A stretch of 56,561 nt of DNA, taken from contig SVGT01000009.1 of NCBI GenBank assembly GCA_015056175.1, forward strand, positions 1 through 56,561, given 5' to 3'. The notes beneath the pieces were generated by a model. That model saw nothing but the letters and a program-made list of their open reading frames with translations, was not told the origin of the DNA and made no database searches. This document shows positions 7,680 to 15,827 of the stretch, piece by piece; within the stretch, counting starts at the first letter, position 1; every line of letters starts with the position of its first letter. The DNA is from Clostridiales bacterium. GTDB taxonomy: Bacteria; Bacillota; Clostridia; Christensenellales; Aristaeellaceae. The position numbers and the translations under genes were made by a program.

Positions 7680-9368
7680 ATGAATGTGATCCTGTTTGTC
7701 ATTCAACTGGCGGTGACGCTGGTGGTGGGCGTGTATTTTGCATCCCAGCTGCGCACCAAACAAAAGGGTGCGCCTGTCATCCGCAAGGACAGCGTGCAGG
7801 AAATGAACAAATTGACCAGAATGCGCAAGATCGCCTTGACCGAGCCACTCAGCGAGCATGTGCGGCCGGAAAAATTCAGCGATATCATCGGTCAGGAGGA
7901 CGGCATCCGGGCGCTGAAGGCCATTTTGTGCGGTAAAAACCCGCAGCATGTGCTGATCTACGGCCCGCCCGGCATCGGCAAGACCTGCGCGGCCCGTCTG
8001 GTGCTGGAATACGCCAAGCACACGGAGGGATCGCCCTTCCGCAAGGATGCGCCCTTTATCGAGATGGACGCCACCTGCGTGCGCTTTGACGAACGGGCCA
8101 TTGCCGATCCGCTGATCGGGTCGGTGCATGATCCCATCTATCAGGGCGCGGGGCCGCTGGGCGTAAACGGCGTGCCGCAGCCCAAGCCCGGCGCCGTCAG
8201 CCGCGCCCACGGCGGCGTACTGTTTCTGGATGAGATCGGCGAAATGCATCCCATCCAGATGAACAAGCTGCTCAAAGTGCTGGAGGACCGGCGGGTGCAG
8301 TTTGAAAGCGCCTACTATAACCCGGATGATCCGGCTGTGCCCAAGTACATCCACGATATTTTCAAAAACGGATTGCCTGCGGATTTCCGTCTGGTGGGCG
8401 CCACCACCAGAAGCCCGGAGGATCTGCCGCCGGCGCTCAGATCCCGGTGTATGGAGATCTACTTCCGCCCGTTGGATCATGAGGAGGTGGCGTCCATCGC
8501 CATGAACGCCGCCAAAAAGGCGGGCTTTGACATGAGCATGGAAACCGCCCGCATCACCGCCCGCTTTGCATCCTGCGGCCGCGACGCCGTCAATATGGTG
8601 CAGATGGCGTCAGGCGTGGCGCAATTGGAAAACCGGCGCACCGTGCTGCCCTCCGATATGGAATGGGTGGCCGAAAGCGGCCATTATCCCGAGCGTCCGC
8701 TGCCCTTTGCGCCGCAGGAAAACAGGGTAGGGCAGGTGCATGCCCTGGCTGTGCAGGGCGCGCACATCGGCACGGTGATGGAGGTAGAGGCCGTTGCCCG
8801 CCGCGGAAGCGGCCGCATGCACGTAACGGGCATCGTGGAGGAAGAGGAAATGGGCACCCAGGGGCATATGATGCGCCGCAAATCCATGGCGGCCTGCTCG
8901 CTTGAAAATGTGGAAACCTGTCTGCGCACGCTGGGATATCTGCCGCAGGATACGGACGTGCACATCAATTTTCCCGGCGGCGTGCCGGTGGACGGACCTT
9001 CTGCTGGGCTCGCCATGGCGCTGGCCGCCGTCAGCGCCATCCAGAACCGTCCTGTGGACGGCAGCTGCGCCGTGACGGGGGAAATGAGCGTGCAGGGGTA
9101 TGTAAGGCCGGTGGGCGGCGTGATGCAAAAGGTGCTGGCGGCAAAGAAGGCAGGGCTGCAGCGGGTTTTGATCCCCAGGGAAAACCATCTGGACAGGTTT
9201 GACCATATGGAGATCGAAGTGATCGTGACGGATACCCTTGCCCAGGCGCTGGACAGAATGCTGCTGCCCGCAGTGCTCAGGGAGGAAGCAGGCGATGCGA
9301 CCCCTGTGCCTCTTGCCGCCGTCGCCGCCGCAACACCCACGGGAGAAATGGCGTATCCGGTGCCCTGA
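7680..9368 (+). CDS. lonB: ATP-dependent protease LonB (membrane-anchored, sporulation-type)
   Basis: LonB is a Lon-like AAA+ serine protease of endospore-forming Firmicutes; in Bacillus subtilis it is a forespore product. The 562 residues comprise an N-terminal transmembrane helix (about 4-22), the AAA+ module with Walker A GPPGIGKT (95-102) and Walker B FLDEIGEM, and a C-terminal Lon peptidase domain. The catalytic dyad is Ser441 (in DGPSAG) and Lys484, exactly 43 residues apart as in Escherichia coli Lon. Unlike classic Lon it lacks the large N-terminal substrate domain. Its Shine-Dalgarno is buried in the clpX terminator, so translation may depend on transcripts that start inside or past the stem, or on read-through. 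It lies between clpX and lon as in Bacillus. Confidence 0.94.
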   Translation: MNVILFVIQLAVTLVVGVYFASQLRTKQKGAPVIRKDSVQEMNKLTRMRKIALTEPLSEHVRPEKFSDIIGQEDGIRALKAILCGKNPQHVLIYGPPGIGKTCAARLVLEYAKHTEGSPFRKDAPFIEMDATCVRFDERAIADPLIGSVHDPIYQGAGPLGVNGVPQPKPGAVSRAHGGVLFLDEIGEMHPIQMNKLLKVLEDRRVQFESAYYNPDDPAVPKYIHDIFKNGLPADFRLVGATTRSPEDLPPALRSRCMEIYFRPLDHEEVASIAMNAAKKAGFDMSMETARITARFASCGRDAVNMVQMASGVAQLENRRTVLPSDMEWVAESGHYPERPLPFAPQENRVGQVHALAVQGAHIGTVMEVEAVARRGSGRMHVTGIVEEEEMGTQGHMMRRKSMAACSLENVETCLRTLGYLPQDTDVHINFPGGVPVDGPSAGLAMALAAVSAIQNRPVDGSCAVTGEMSVQGYVRPVGGVMQKVLAAKKAGLQRVLIPRENHLDRFDHMEIEVIVTDTLAQALDRMLLPAVLREEAGDATPVPLAAVAAATPTGEMAYPVP

Positions 9369-9371
9369 TGG

Positions 9372-9400
9372 TTGCAAACATCAAACATTTGGGGTATAAT
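9372..9400 (+). promoter_or_regulatory. Promoter of lon (TTGCAA-17-TATAAT)
   Basis: TTGCAA (9372-9377) and TATAAT (9395-9400) have a 17-base spacer. The leader of about 83 bases contains CCGCA/TGCGG as a small hairpin around 9440-9456. No CIRCE-type element is seen. Confidence 0.85.
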
Positions 9401-9489
9401 ATAAATTCAGGTTCTATAGGTACCTGGATGCAAATTTTCTCCGCATCGCTTTGCGGCGGGCGGTTTTACCACATGATCAGGAGTTTTTT

Positions 9490-11835
9490 ATGCCAAGAAA
9501 GAAGAAGGAAGAAATGCTGTGTCTGCCGGTCATCGCGCTGCGCGGGCTGATGGTGTTTCCTCATATGGTGCTGCATTTTGACGTGGGCCGTCCCAAGTCC
9601 GTGGCCGCGCTGGAAGAGGCCATGATGGGCGATCAGCGCGTGCTGCTGCTGGCGCAGAAGGACGGGGACGTGGAGGATCCCACGCTGGAGGATATGTGCA
9701 GCGTGGGCACCATGGCCCAGATCAAGCAGGTGCTGAACCTGCCCGGCGACAGCATCCGCGTGCTGGTGGAGGGCGAAAAGCGCGCCCGCATCCATACGCT
9801 TTTGCAGGAGGAACCCTGCTGGCGTGCGGACGTCATGCTCATGCAGGAGGTGCTGCCCGAAACGCCGGAGATGGAAGGCCTTGTGCGCTTTGCACGGGAA
9901 ATGTTTGCCCAGTATGCGGCAGGCAGCGCCCGCATCTCCCAGGAAACGCTGCGCTCCGTGCGTGACGTGGAACGGGGAGATCAACTGGCCGACCTCATCG
10001 CCTCCAACGTGCTGACCAAGGTGGAGGACAGGCAGGCCGTTCTGGACGAAATCGACGTGGTCAGCCGTCTTGAAACGCTGTGCCGCATCCTGATGCGGGA
10101 GACGGAGCTTCTGTCCATCGAAAAGCAGGTGCAGAGCCGCCTCAAAAAGCAGATCGACCGCAACCAGAAGGATTATTACCTGCGCGAGCAGATCAAGGCC
10201 ATTCAGGAAGAATTGGGCGATAAGGAAGCCACCGACGTGGAGGAGCTCCGCGAGCGCCTGCGCGCAACGCCCGTCAACGACGAGGCCCGTGAAAAGGCGG
10301 AAAAGGAGCTGGAGCGCATCTCCCGCATGGCCCCCGGCACCCCCGAGATCGGCGTGAGCCGCACGTGGGTGGAGTGGATTCTGGATCTCCCCTGGGGCAA
10401 ATACACCACCGATAATCTGGATCTCAAACGCGCCCGCCGTGTGCTGAATGAAGAGCACTACGCCATGGAAAAGGTGAAGGAGCGGGTGATCGAATACCTG
10501 GCCGTGCGCCGCATGAAGGAAAGGGCGGACGGCGAGGGCGCCATGAAGGGCCCCATCCTGTGCTTTGTAGGCCCTCCCGGCGTGGGCAAAACCAGCATCG
10601 TCCGCGCCATCGCCAAGGCGGTGGGCCGCAAGTTTGTGCAGATGAGCCTGGGCGGCGTCAGGGACGAGGCGGAAATCCGCGGTCACAGGCGTACCTACGT
10701 GGGCGCCATTCCCGGCCGCATCATTGCCGGCATGAAGCAGGCGGGCACCATGAACCCCCTGTTCCTGTTTGACGAGATCGACAAGATGAGTAGCGATTTC
10801 CGGGGCGATCCTGCCTCTGCCATGCTGGAGGTGCTGGACGGCGAGCAGAATTTTGCCTTCCGGGATCACTATATGGAATTGCCCTTTGACCTGAGCCGCG
10901 TCATGTTCATCACCACGGCCAACACTGTGGATACCATCCCCGCACCCCTGCTTGACCGTATGGAGATCATCGAGGTGCCCTCCTACACTGAGGAAGAAAA
11001 GCTGCACATCGCCAAGAAGCATCTCCTGGGCAAGGCGGTAAAAGAACACGGCCTTGCTGACAAGAGCGTTAAAATCACCGATTCCGTGATGAAGCAGCTC
11101 ATCGAAGGCTATACCCGCGAAGCCGGCGTGCGCCAGCTTTCCCGCGTGATCGCCCGTGTGGTGCGCAAGAGCGCCGTGGATATGCTGGACAACGAAAAGG
11201 ACAGCGTGCAGGTGACCGCCCAGAAGCTGAAGGAATATCTGGGCGCGGTGAGATACTTGCGCGAAATGCCCGAAAAGAAGAGCCAGATCGGCCTGGTGAA
11301 CGGCCTTGCCTATACCACCGTGGGCGGCGAAACGCTGGCGGTGGAATGCACGGTGATGCCGGGCTCGGGGCAGCTGAAACTGACGGGCCAACTGGGCGAC
11401 GTGATGAAGGAAAGCGCCCAGGCTGCCATGAGCTTTGTCCGCGCCCATGCGGATGAATACGGCATCGAGGGCGAGTTCTACAAGCAGAAGGACATCCACA
11501 TCCACGTGCCCGAAGGCGCCGTGCCCAAGGACGGCCCCTCCGCAGGCGTGACCATGGTCAGCGCGCTGGTCAGCGCCCTGTCGCTGCGCCCTGCCCGTCA
11601 GGACGTGGCCATGACCGGCGAAATTACGCTGCGCGGGCGGGTACTGCCCATCGGCGGCGTGAAGGAAAAGCTGCTGGCTGCCTATCGTGCCGGCATCAAG
11701 ACCATTATTATGCCCAGGGAAAATGAGAAGGATCTGGAGGACGTACCCGCCCATGTGCTCAAGGGGTTTGACATCCACTTTGCGGAAAATGCCGGGGACG
11801 TGCTAAAGATCGTTCTGGATGAGAAAATGGCGTAA
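9490..11835 (+). CDS. lon: Endopeptidase La (Lon protease)
   Basis: Lon is the cytosolic ATP-dependent protease for damaged and regulatory proteins. The 781-residue sequence has the LON substrate-binding N-domain (LPVIALRGLMVFPHM near residue 11), a long coiled-coil connector, the AAA+ domain (GPPGVGKT Walker A, FLFDEIDKM Walker B) and the peptidase domain with the dyad Ser684 (in KDGPSAG) and Lys727 (in GGVKEKLLAA), 43 residues apart. ATG 9490 lies behind AGGAG (9479-9483) and is preferred to alternative upstream codons that would lengthen the N-terminus without homology. ysxC follows after 17 bases, so the pair forms an operon as in Bacillus. Confidence 0.97.
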   Translation: MPRKKKEEMLCLPVIALRGLMVFPHMVLHFDVGRPKSVAALEEAMMGDQRVLLLAQKDGDVEDPTLEDMCSVGTMAQIKQVLNLPGDSIRVLVEGEKRARIHTLLQEEPCWRADVMLMQEVLPETPEMEGLVRFAREMFAQYAAGSARISQETLRSVRDVERGDQLADLIASNVLTKVEDRQAVLDEIDVVSRLETLCRILMRETELLSIEKQVQSRLKKQIDRNQKDYYLREQIKAIQEELGDKEATDVEELRERLRATPVNDEAREKAEKELERISRMAPGTPEIGVSRTWVEWILDLPWGKYTTDNLDLKRARRVLNEEHYAMEKVKERVIEYLAVRRMKERADGEGAMKGPILCFVGPPGVGKTSIVRAIAKAVGRKFVQMSLGGVRDEAEIRGHRRTYVGAIPGRIIAGMKQAGTMNPLFLFDEIDKMSSDFRGDPASAMLEVLDGEQNFAFRDHYMELPFDLSRVMFITTANTVDTIPAPLLDRMEIIEVPSYTEEEKLHIAKKHLLGKAVKEHGLADKSVKITDSVMKQLIEGYTREAGVRQLSRVIARVVRKSAVDMLDNEKDSVQVTAQKLKEYLGAVRYLREMPEKKSQIGLVNGLAYTTVGGETLAVECTVMPGSGQLKLTGQLGDVMKESAQAAMSFVRAHADEYGIEGEFYKQKDIHIHVPEGAVPKDGPSAGVTMVSALVSALSLRPARQDVAMTGEITLRGRVLPIGGVKEKLLAAYRAGIKTIIMPRENEKDLEDVPAHVLKGFDIHFAENAGDVLKIVLDEKMA

Positions 11836-11852
11836 AGCCAAGAGGGAATACA

Positions 11853-12467
11853 ATGGAGATCACATCCGCTGAATTTATTACCTCCATGAATCGCTACAAC
11901 GCGCCGGAGGAGCGTCTGCCCCAGATTTCCGTGGTGGGCAGGAGCAATGTGGGCAAGAGCAGCCTGATCAACAGGCTGTGCCGCCGCAACAAGCTGGCCC
12001 GTACCAGCGCAACGCCCGGCAAGACAAGGCTCATCAACCTGTTTTTGCTCAACAAAAACTTTTATCTGGTGGATTTGCCCGGCTACGGCTTTGCCAAGGT
12101 AGATAAGCAGGAAAAATTGCGCTGGGGCCAGATGATGGATGGCTATTTTGAAAATGCCGGAGAACTGTGCCTGACCTTGCACCTGGTGGACATCCGCCAC
12201 GAGCCTACCCAGGACGACGTGCAGATGAACAGCTACCTCCGCGCCCGGGGCATCCCCTTTCTGGTGGTGTGCACCAAGTCCGACAAGATCAGCCGCGGCG
12301 CCCGGATGAAGCATCTGGCGCCCATCTGCCGCGCGCTGCAGGTGCAGCCCTGGCAGGTGCTGTGCTTCTCCTCGGAAAACGGGGACGGCAGAGAGCAGCT
12401 GCTGGAGGCGCTTGAAAAGGCGCTGACGCCGGTGGAGAACGAAGATGGCAATGCCAAAGAAGAATAA
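11853..12467 (+). CDS. ysxC: Ribosome biogenesis GTP-binding protein YsxC/EngB
   Basis: YsxC/EngB is an essential TRAFAC GTPase needed for late assembly of the 50S ribosomal subunit. The 204 residues include G1 GRSNVGKS (29-36), the Switch I region with a TSATPGKT stretch, G3 DLPGYGFAKV, G4 TKSDK and a G5-type SSENGDG segment. Length and motif order are normal. It is translated 17 bases after lon and ends before a good terminator, so it shares the lon promoter. Confidence 0.95.
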   Translation: MEITSAEFITSMNRYNAPEERLPQISVVGRSNVGKSSLINRLCRRNKLARTSATPGKTRLINLFLLNKNFYLVDLPGYGFAKVDKQEKLRWGQMMDGYFENAGELCLTLHLVDIRHEPTQDDVQMNSYLRARGIPFLVVCTKSDKISRGARMKHLAPICRALQVQPWQVLCFSSENGDGREQLLEALEKALTPVENEDGNAKEE

Positions 12468-12477
12468 TCTTTGCGAA

Positions 12478-12502
12478 AACGGCCTGTAAAGGGCCGTTTT
12501 TT
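12478..12502 (+). terminator. Intrinsic terminator of lon-ysxC
   Basis: AACGGCC (12478-12484) pairs with GGCCGTT (12492-12498) and is followed by TTTT. Confidence 0.9.
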
Positions 12503-12504
12503 GC

Positions 12505-12533
12505 TTTACAAAGGCGCAAAAGCGCGGTACACT
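12505..12533 (+). promoter_or_regulatory. Promoter of the SGNH hydrolase gene (TTTACA-17-TACACT)
   Basis: TTTACA (12505-12510) and TACACT (12528-12533) are 17 bases apart, with the -35 directly after the upstream terminator. Confidence 0.65.
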
Positions 12534-12561
12534 GAACATAGATCAAGGGAGGTTTGAAAGG

Positions 12562-13155
12562 ATGAAAAAGGTCATTTTGCTGGGCGACAGCATCCGCATG
12601 GGTTATGATGATTATGTAAAGGAATATCTGGAAGGCGAAGTTGAGGTCGTATACAACGATTGGGACAACGGCCGCTTTGCTGCCTATACCCTGTGGCAGG
12701 CCAACCAGTTGCTGCGGGAAAACCCGGACGCGTGCCTGGTGCACTGGAACAACGGCTACTGGGATATGCATGCCGAATTCCCCATGCCGGAGGAACTGTT
12801 CCCCGTGGAGGAATACCAGCACATGCTGCGCCGCATCATCCGTCTGTGCCGTCACTGCGGCTGCAAGGTGGTTTTCGCCACCACCACCCCCGTGCCCGAA
12901 AAGGGCGTCAGCAGCGATAATACGGGCACCGGCGCCATGATCGCCTATGATAACGAGCAGGTGAAGCGCTACAATCAGGCGGCGCTGGAAGTGATGGCGG
13001 ATGAGGGCGTGCCGGTCAACGACCTGTACGCATTGTGCATGCGGCACGAAAACCTCTATAAGTGCGAGGATAATTTGCATCTCACCGAGGAAGGCTACCG
13101 CGCCTGCGCCATGCAGATCGCCAGCGTGATCCGCGAGCAGCTGAAGGAAGACTGA
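12562..13155 (+). CDS. SGNH/GDSL-type hydrolase
   Basis: This 197-residue cytosolic enzyme belongs to the SGNH esterase superfamily, which typically removes acyl groups from sugars, lipids or peptidoglycan. All four family blocks can be seen: block I GDSIRMGYDD with the nucleophile Ser near residue 10, block II with Gly in DNGRF, block III Asn in HWNNGYWD, and block V DNLHLTEEG with the catalytic Asp and His. There is no signal peptide, so it likely acts on an intracellular substrate, for example acetylated sugars released from plant polymers. RBS AGGGAGG precedes ATG 12562. The substrate is not readable from sequence; family assignment is firm. Confidence 0.88.
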   Translation: MKKVILLGDSIRMGYDDYVKEYLEGEVEVVYNDWDNGRFAAYTLWQANQLLRENPDACLVHWNNGYWDMHAEFPMPEELFPVEEYQHMLRRIIRLCRHCGCKVVFATTTPVPEKGVSSDNTGTGAMIAYDNEQVKRYNQAALEVMADEGVPVNDLYALCMRHENLYKCEDNLHLTEEGYRACAMQIASVIREQLKED

Positions 13156-13237
13156 CGGAAAACGGCACCCCTTTCCTGCTTTTCACATAGGATGTAATGC
13201 GGCGAAAGCTGCAGAGCATGGAAAGCAGGTGAAAAGC

Positions 13238-13465
13238 ATGAGTGAAAAATGGTTGGAGGAAAGCCGCATCCGGGCGCGGGCGCGCATCAGCGAGCCGCTG
13301 CGGCGGGCGCTGGAAATGCGCTACCGGGGCGTTGGCGATCCGGTGGAAGGGGGCATTGGCTCCGTGTATCAGGAGGATCGGGAAAGGGAAAACATTACAT
13401 ACCGCATGCCTCTTGGCCGTGCGGCGCTGAGCCAGGTCAGGTTTCAGCCCGGAAAATATCTGTAA
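13238..13465 (+). CDS. Small hypothetical basic protein
   Basis: An unrecognised 75-residue product starting at ATG 13238 behind GCAGGTG. It is Arg/Glu-rich, with an N-terminal predicted helix (EKWLEESRIRARARIS) and no Cys or membrane segment. It follows the SGNH gene by 82 bases and ends just before a symmetrical terminator. Base composition and the RBS make it plausible; nothing is known of its function. Confidence 0.5.
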   Translation: MSEKWLEESRIRARARISEPLRRALEMRYRGVGDPVEGGIGSVYQEDRERENITYRMPLGRAALSQVRFQPGKYL

Positions 13466-13470
13466 ACGCA

Positions 13471-13505
13471 AAAAAAGGGAACGCCCGCGGGCGTTCCTCT
13501 TTGTT
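13471..13505. terminator. Bidirectional terminator
   Basis: A perfect 20-base palindrome GGAACGCCCGCGGGCGTTCC (13478-13497) has an A-run before it and a T-rich run after it, serving the small gene on plus and the CAP gene on minus. Confidence 0.88.
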
Positions 13506-13508
13506 TTG

Positions 13509-14156
13509 TCAGCGTACAAAGAGCTGGGTCAGGTACACAAAGCCGTTTTCATCCGTCCACACGCCCACGCCCACCTTCTGCCAGCTTTTGCTCAGAATGT
13601 TGCGGCGGTGGCCCTGGCTTGTCATGAACGCGGCCTGGGATTTTTCTACCGTGGCATGACGGGCGATGTTTTCACCCACGGCAGTAAATGCGTAGCCGTG
13701 GCTGCGCAGCATATCGGCGGCGGAGCCCAAGGTAGGGGAGGTATGGGCAAAATATTTGCCCTCGTACATATCACGGGATTTGAGGCGTGCCAGCGCGGAA
13801 AGGGCGCTGTCCAGGGGCAAAGGGGAAAGTCCCTGACGCATTCTGTCCTGATTGAGCAAATTCCATGCTTTTTGCTCTTGCGCAGAGAGGAATTCTGTTG
13901 TATAATCACCCATGCTTTGAGAGGGCGTTTTTGTGGGCGCAGGCGTTACGACAGGCGTCTGCACAGGAGAGGGCGCGGCGGGCGTTTTCTGCGGTATAGC
14001 CGCAGGCGCAGCCGTCCAGAATACGCTTGGACAAAAGGCACTTTCGTGAACATCGCTGCATAAAGTGCATTTGTTTTCCTGCGCATGGCCGCAAAGCGCC
14101 GCAAAGGTGAGCGCGGATGAAAGAAAAAGAGCGGCAATTCGTTTGCTGTGTTTCAT
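13509..14156 (-). CDS. Secreted CAP (SCP/YkwD-type) domain protein
   Basis: This 215-residue protein has a signal peptide (about residues 1-25, basic start then hydrophobic core), a Pro/Thr/Ala-rich linker (about 50-80) and a C-terminal CAP domain. The CAP signatures are NQDRMRQGLSPL, HTSP with a conserved His, the GENIA motif and the GHRRNIL motif with a second His. Such bacterial CAP proteins (YkwD-like) are extracellular and common in spore formers; their activity is not settled. GGAGG precedes ATG 14156. It is divergent from the zinc-ribbon gene, with a palindromic operator-like site between them. Confidence 0.88.
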   Translation of the reverse strand: MKHSKRIAALFLSSALTFAALCGHAQENKCTLCSDVHESAFCPSVFWTAAPAAIPQKTPAAPSPVQTPVVTPAPTKTPSQSMGDYTTEFLSAQEQKAWNLLNQDRMRQGLSPLPLDSALSALARLKSRDMYEGKYFAHTSPTLGSAADMLRSHGYAFTAVGENIARHATVEKSQAAFMTSQGHRRNILSKSWQKVGVGVWTDENGFVYLTQLFVR

Positions 14157-14197
14157 AAAATCCTCCGTGTTTCAAAAGTGTTGCGCTGTGCAACAAA

Positions 14198-14226
14198 ACT
14201 GTAATATTTCTACGTCACAAAGTCAA
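14198..14226 (-). promoter_or_regulatory. Probable promoter of the CAP-domain gene (minus strand)
   Basis: On the minus strand TTGACT (14226-14221) and TACAGT (14203-14198) are separated by 17 bases. A GTTGC/GCAAC inverted repeat lies in the leader at about 14180-14194. Confidence 0.55.
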
Positions 14227-14230
14227 AGGA

Positions 14231-14250
14231 ATTGGAAAAGCGTTTCCAAT
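14231..14250. promoter_or_regulatory. Operator-like palindrome (LacI-family style)
   Basis: ATTGGAAAAGCGTTTCCAAT is a 20-base palindrome with 9 of 10 positions paired and a central GC/CG. It sits in the divergent promoter region, 32 bases before the zinc-ribbon start and 4 bases upstream of the CAP gene -35. This shape is typical of LacI/GalR-family operators; the regulator is not in the window. Confidence 0.6.
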
Positions 14251-14281
14251 GCAAATATTGCCACACCGGGAGGTCAATACA

Positions 14282-14668
14282 ATGGGCTGGATCAAGTGTC
14301 CCCGCTGCGAAATGAACTACATCCAGGAGGATGAAAAGTACTGCAAGATCTGCAAGCGCGAAATGAAGGGCGAAAAGCCCCGCGAGGAAGTGGAGATCTG
14401 CACCGTGTGCAACGAGCATCCCGTGATGCCCGGCAAGGACGTGTGCGCCATCTGCTATAAGGAAATGTCCGCCCATGAGACGGATCCCGAATCCGACGGC
14501 ACCATCACCGTGGACGTGGGCATCGATCCTGTTTCCACCATGGAAGAAATCGTGCCCGATATTGGCGACGATCTTTCCAACCGCGAATATCAGGAGATGG
14601 AAAACGACCTCTCCCTGCAGGAAATGGCGGAAGAGGAAGATAATGACGACGAAGAAGAAGACGAGTAA
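14282..14668 (+). CDS. Double zinc-ribbon protein with acidic tail (unknown function)
   Basis: This 128-residue protein is not a known enzyme. Its first half has two Cys4 knuckle pairs, CPRC...CKIC (about residues 6-25) and CTVC...CAIC (about 39-59), each arranged as a small zinc ribbon. The second half is very acidic and ends in a run of Glu/Asp (EEEDNDDEEEDE). ATG 14282 follows GGGAGG. The phosphoesterase gene starts 3 bases after its stop, so the two are coexpressed. A role in nucleic-acid or protein binding is possible but is inference from the zinc ribbons only. Confidence 0.75.
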   Translation: MGWIKCPRCEMNYIQEDEKYCKICKREMKGEKPREEVEICTVCNEHPVMPGKDVCAICYKEMSAHETDPESDGTITVDVGIDPVSTMEEIVPDIGDDLSNREYQEMENDLSLQEMAEEEDNDDEEEDE

Positions 14669-14671
14669 CCG

Positions 14672-15403
14672 ATGAACATTTTTGCCATCGGCGATCTGCA
14701 TCTGCCCGGCGGCGATCAGAAGCCCATGAACATTTTCGGCGCTCACTGGGAGGGCCATTTTGACAAGATCCGCGCGGACTGGGAAAGCCGGGTGGGAGAG
14801 GATGACGTGGTGCTGCTGCCCGGCGATCTGAGCTGGGCCATGCAGCTTGAAAGCGCCATGCCCGATCTTGAAATGGTGGGTGCGCTGCCCGGCCGCAAGA
14901 TCATCCTCCGCGGCAACCACGATTACTGGTGGTGCGGCATCAACCACCTGCGCGAGGTGCTGCCCCGCGGCATGTATGCCCTGCAGAACGACGCCATGAG
15001 CCTTTGCGGGGTCACCTTCTGCGGCTCCCGCGGCTGGACGCTGCCCCAGAGCAGCGAGGGCGAGGATCACAGGATCTACACCCGGGAACTGATCCGCATG
15101 GAGATGAGCCTGGAGCGGGCGAAGAAGCTTGGAAACAGCCGTCTTGTGATGATGACCCACTACCCGCCGCTGGATGAAAAGCATCGGGATACGCCGGTGA
15201 GTGAGCTGGCGATGAAATACGGCGTGACGGACATCGTCTACGGCCATCTGCACGGCGCGTCCCTGCGCGGCGCCTTCAGCGGCGAGCGCGGCGGCATCCG
15301 CTATTACTGCGTCAGCTGCGACGGGCTGGATTTCAAGCTTTGCCGTCTTAGTGGAGATGAACTGGCGGAAAGCGGCGATCAGGTGGCGCAGGAGGGCGTG
15401 TAA
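14672..15403 (+). CDS. Calcineurin-like metallophosphoesterase
   Basis: This 243-residue cytosolic protein has the metal-binding motifs of the calcineurin-like phosphoesterase superfamily in order: GDLHL (near residue 7, with Asp and His), GDLSW (near 51), GNHDYW (near 80), THYPP and GHLHG (near 190). These bind a di-metal centre and hydrolyse phosphomonoesters or diesters. It is translated directly after the zinc-ribbon gene (3-base gap). The substrate is unknown. Confidence 0.88.
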   Translation: MNIFAIGDLHLPGGDQKPMNIFGAHWEGHFDKIRADWESRVGEDDVVLLPGDLSWAMQLESAMPDLEMVGALPGRKIILRGNHDYWWCGINHLREVLPRGMYALQNDAMSLCGVTFCGSRGWTLPQSSEGEDHRIYTRELIRMEMSLERAKKLGNSRLVMMTHYPPLDEKHRDTPVSELAMKYGVTDIVYGHLHGASLRGAFSGERGGIRYYCVSCDGLDFKLCRLSGDELAESGDQVAQEGV

Positions 15404-15580
15404 GAGGCGTTTTGCGCCGTAATAACGCCGTGTTGTGCCCATTTTTGCCCAGATGGGGGAGATGGGAACAAGGACGGAATACGCCTGCCCGGCACCTGGA
15501 TTCTTTGGGAAAAACGCAAAAATGCCCAAAGGATGATTTAACAAAAACGTTGCAAAATTTCTACCGATTATGCAATAAAT

Positions 15581-15631
15581 GGGACGCTTCTTTTGTGCAA
15601 AGTGTACAAAATTATGAAGCGTTCCCTTTTT
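15581..15631 (+). terminator. Long terminator hairpin in the mraZ upstream region
   Basis: GGGACGCTTC (15581-15590) pairs with GAAGCGTTCCC (15616-15626, one bulged base), an inner TTTTGT/ACAAAA stem extends it, and TTTTT follows. Confidence 0.8.
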
Positions 15632-15705
15632 GTTCCCCGGAGAATTTTTGAAATATTACGAACACACATTCGCATAAAATTGAAAAATTGACACAATTAT
15701 TACGG

Positions 15706-15737
15706 AGCGGACGCCCAAAGAGGCTGTCCGCTTTTTT
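15706..15737 (+). terminator. Second terminator hairpin, just before the mraZ promoter
   Basis: AGCGGAC (15706-15712) pairs with GTCCGCT (15726-15732), with an inner GCC/GGC extension, followed by TTTTTT. Confidence 0.82.
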
Positions 15738-15744
15738 CGTGCAC

Positions 15745-15773
15745 TTGCGCAAAAATGAAAAACACGTTAGAAT
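15745..15773 (+). promoter_or_regulatory. Promoter of the division cluster (TTGCGC-17-TAGAAT)
   Basis: TTGCGC (15745-15750) and TAGAAT (15768-15773) with a 17-base spacer, 55 bases upstream of mraZ. In other bacteria MraZ represses its own promoter by binding GTG-containing direct repeats; no clear set of three such repeats was seen here. Confidence 0.6.
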
Positions 15774-15827
15774 AAGTGCAACATAAGCCCACAAAGTGGC
15801 GAATTTCTGGCAGAATGGGGAGATTAC

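Larger units (their letters stand above)
15404..15827. other. 424-base intergenic region before the division cluster
   Basis: No protein-coding gene is supported here. It is AT-richer than the surroundings and contains two separate hairpins with T-runs (15581-15631 and 15706-15737) and the mraZ promoter. Bases 15404-15580 show nothing recognisable. A short transcript ending at the first hairpin is possible, but no matching upstream promoter was found. Confidence 0.5.

Noticed and set aside
9466-11778. Long minus-strand frame antisense to lon
   Set aside because: Shadow of lon codon usage; product has no recognisable domain.
15689-15720. TTGACA at 15689 as a promoter for a short RNA
   Set aside because: No -10 hexamer lies 16-18 bases downstream, and the terminator begins there.
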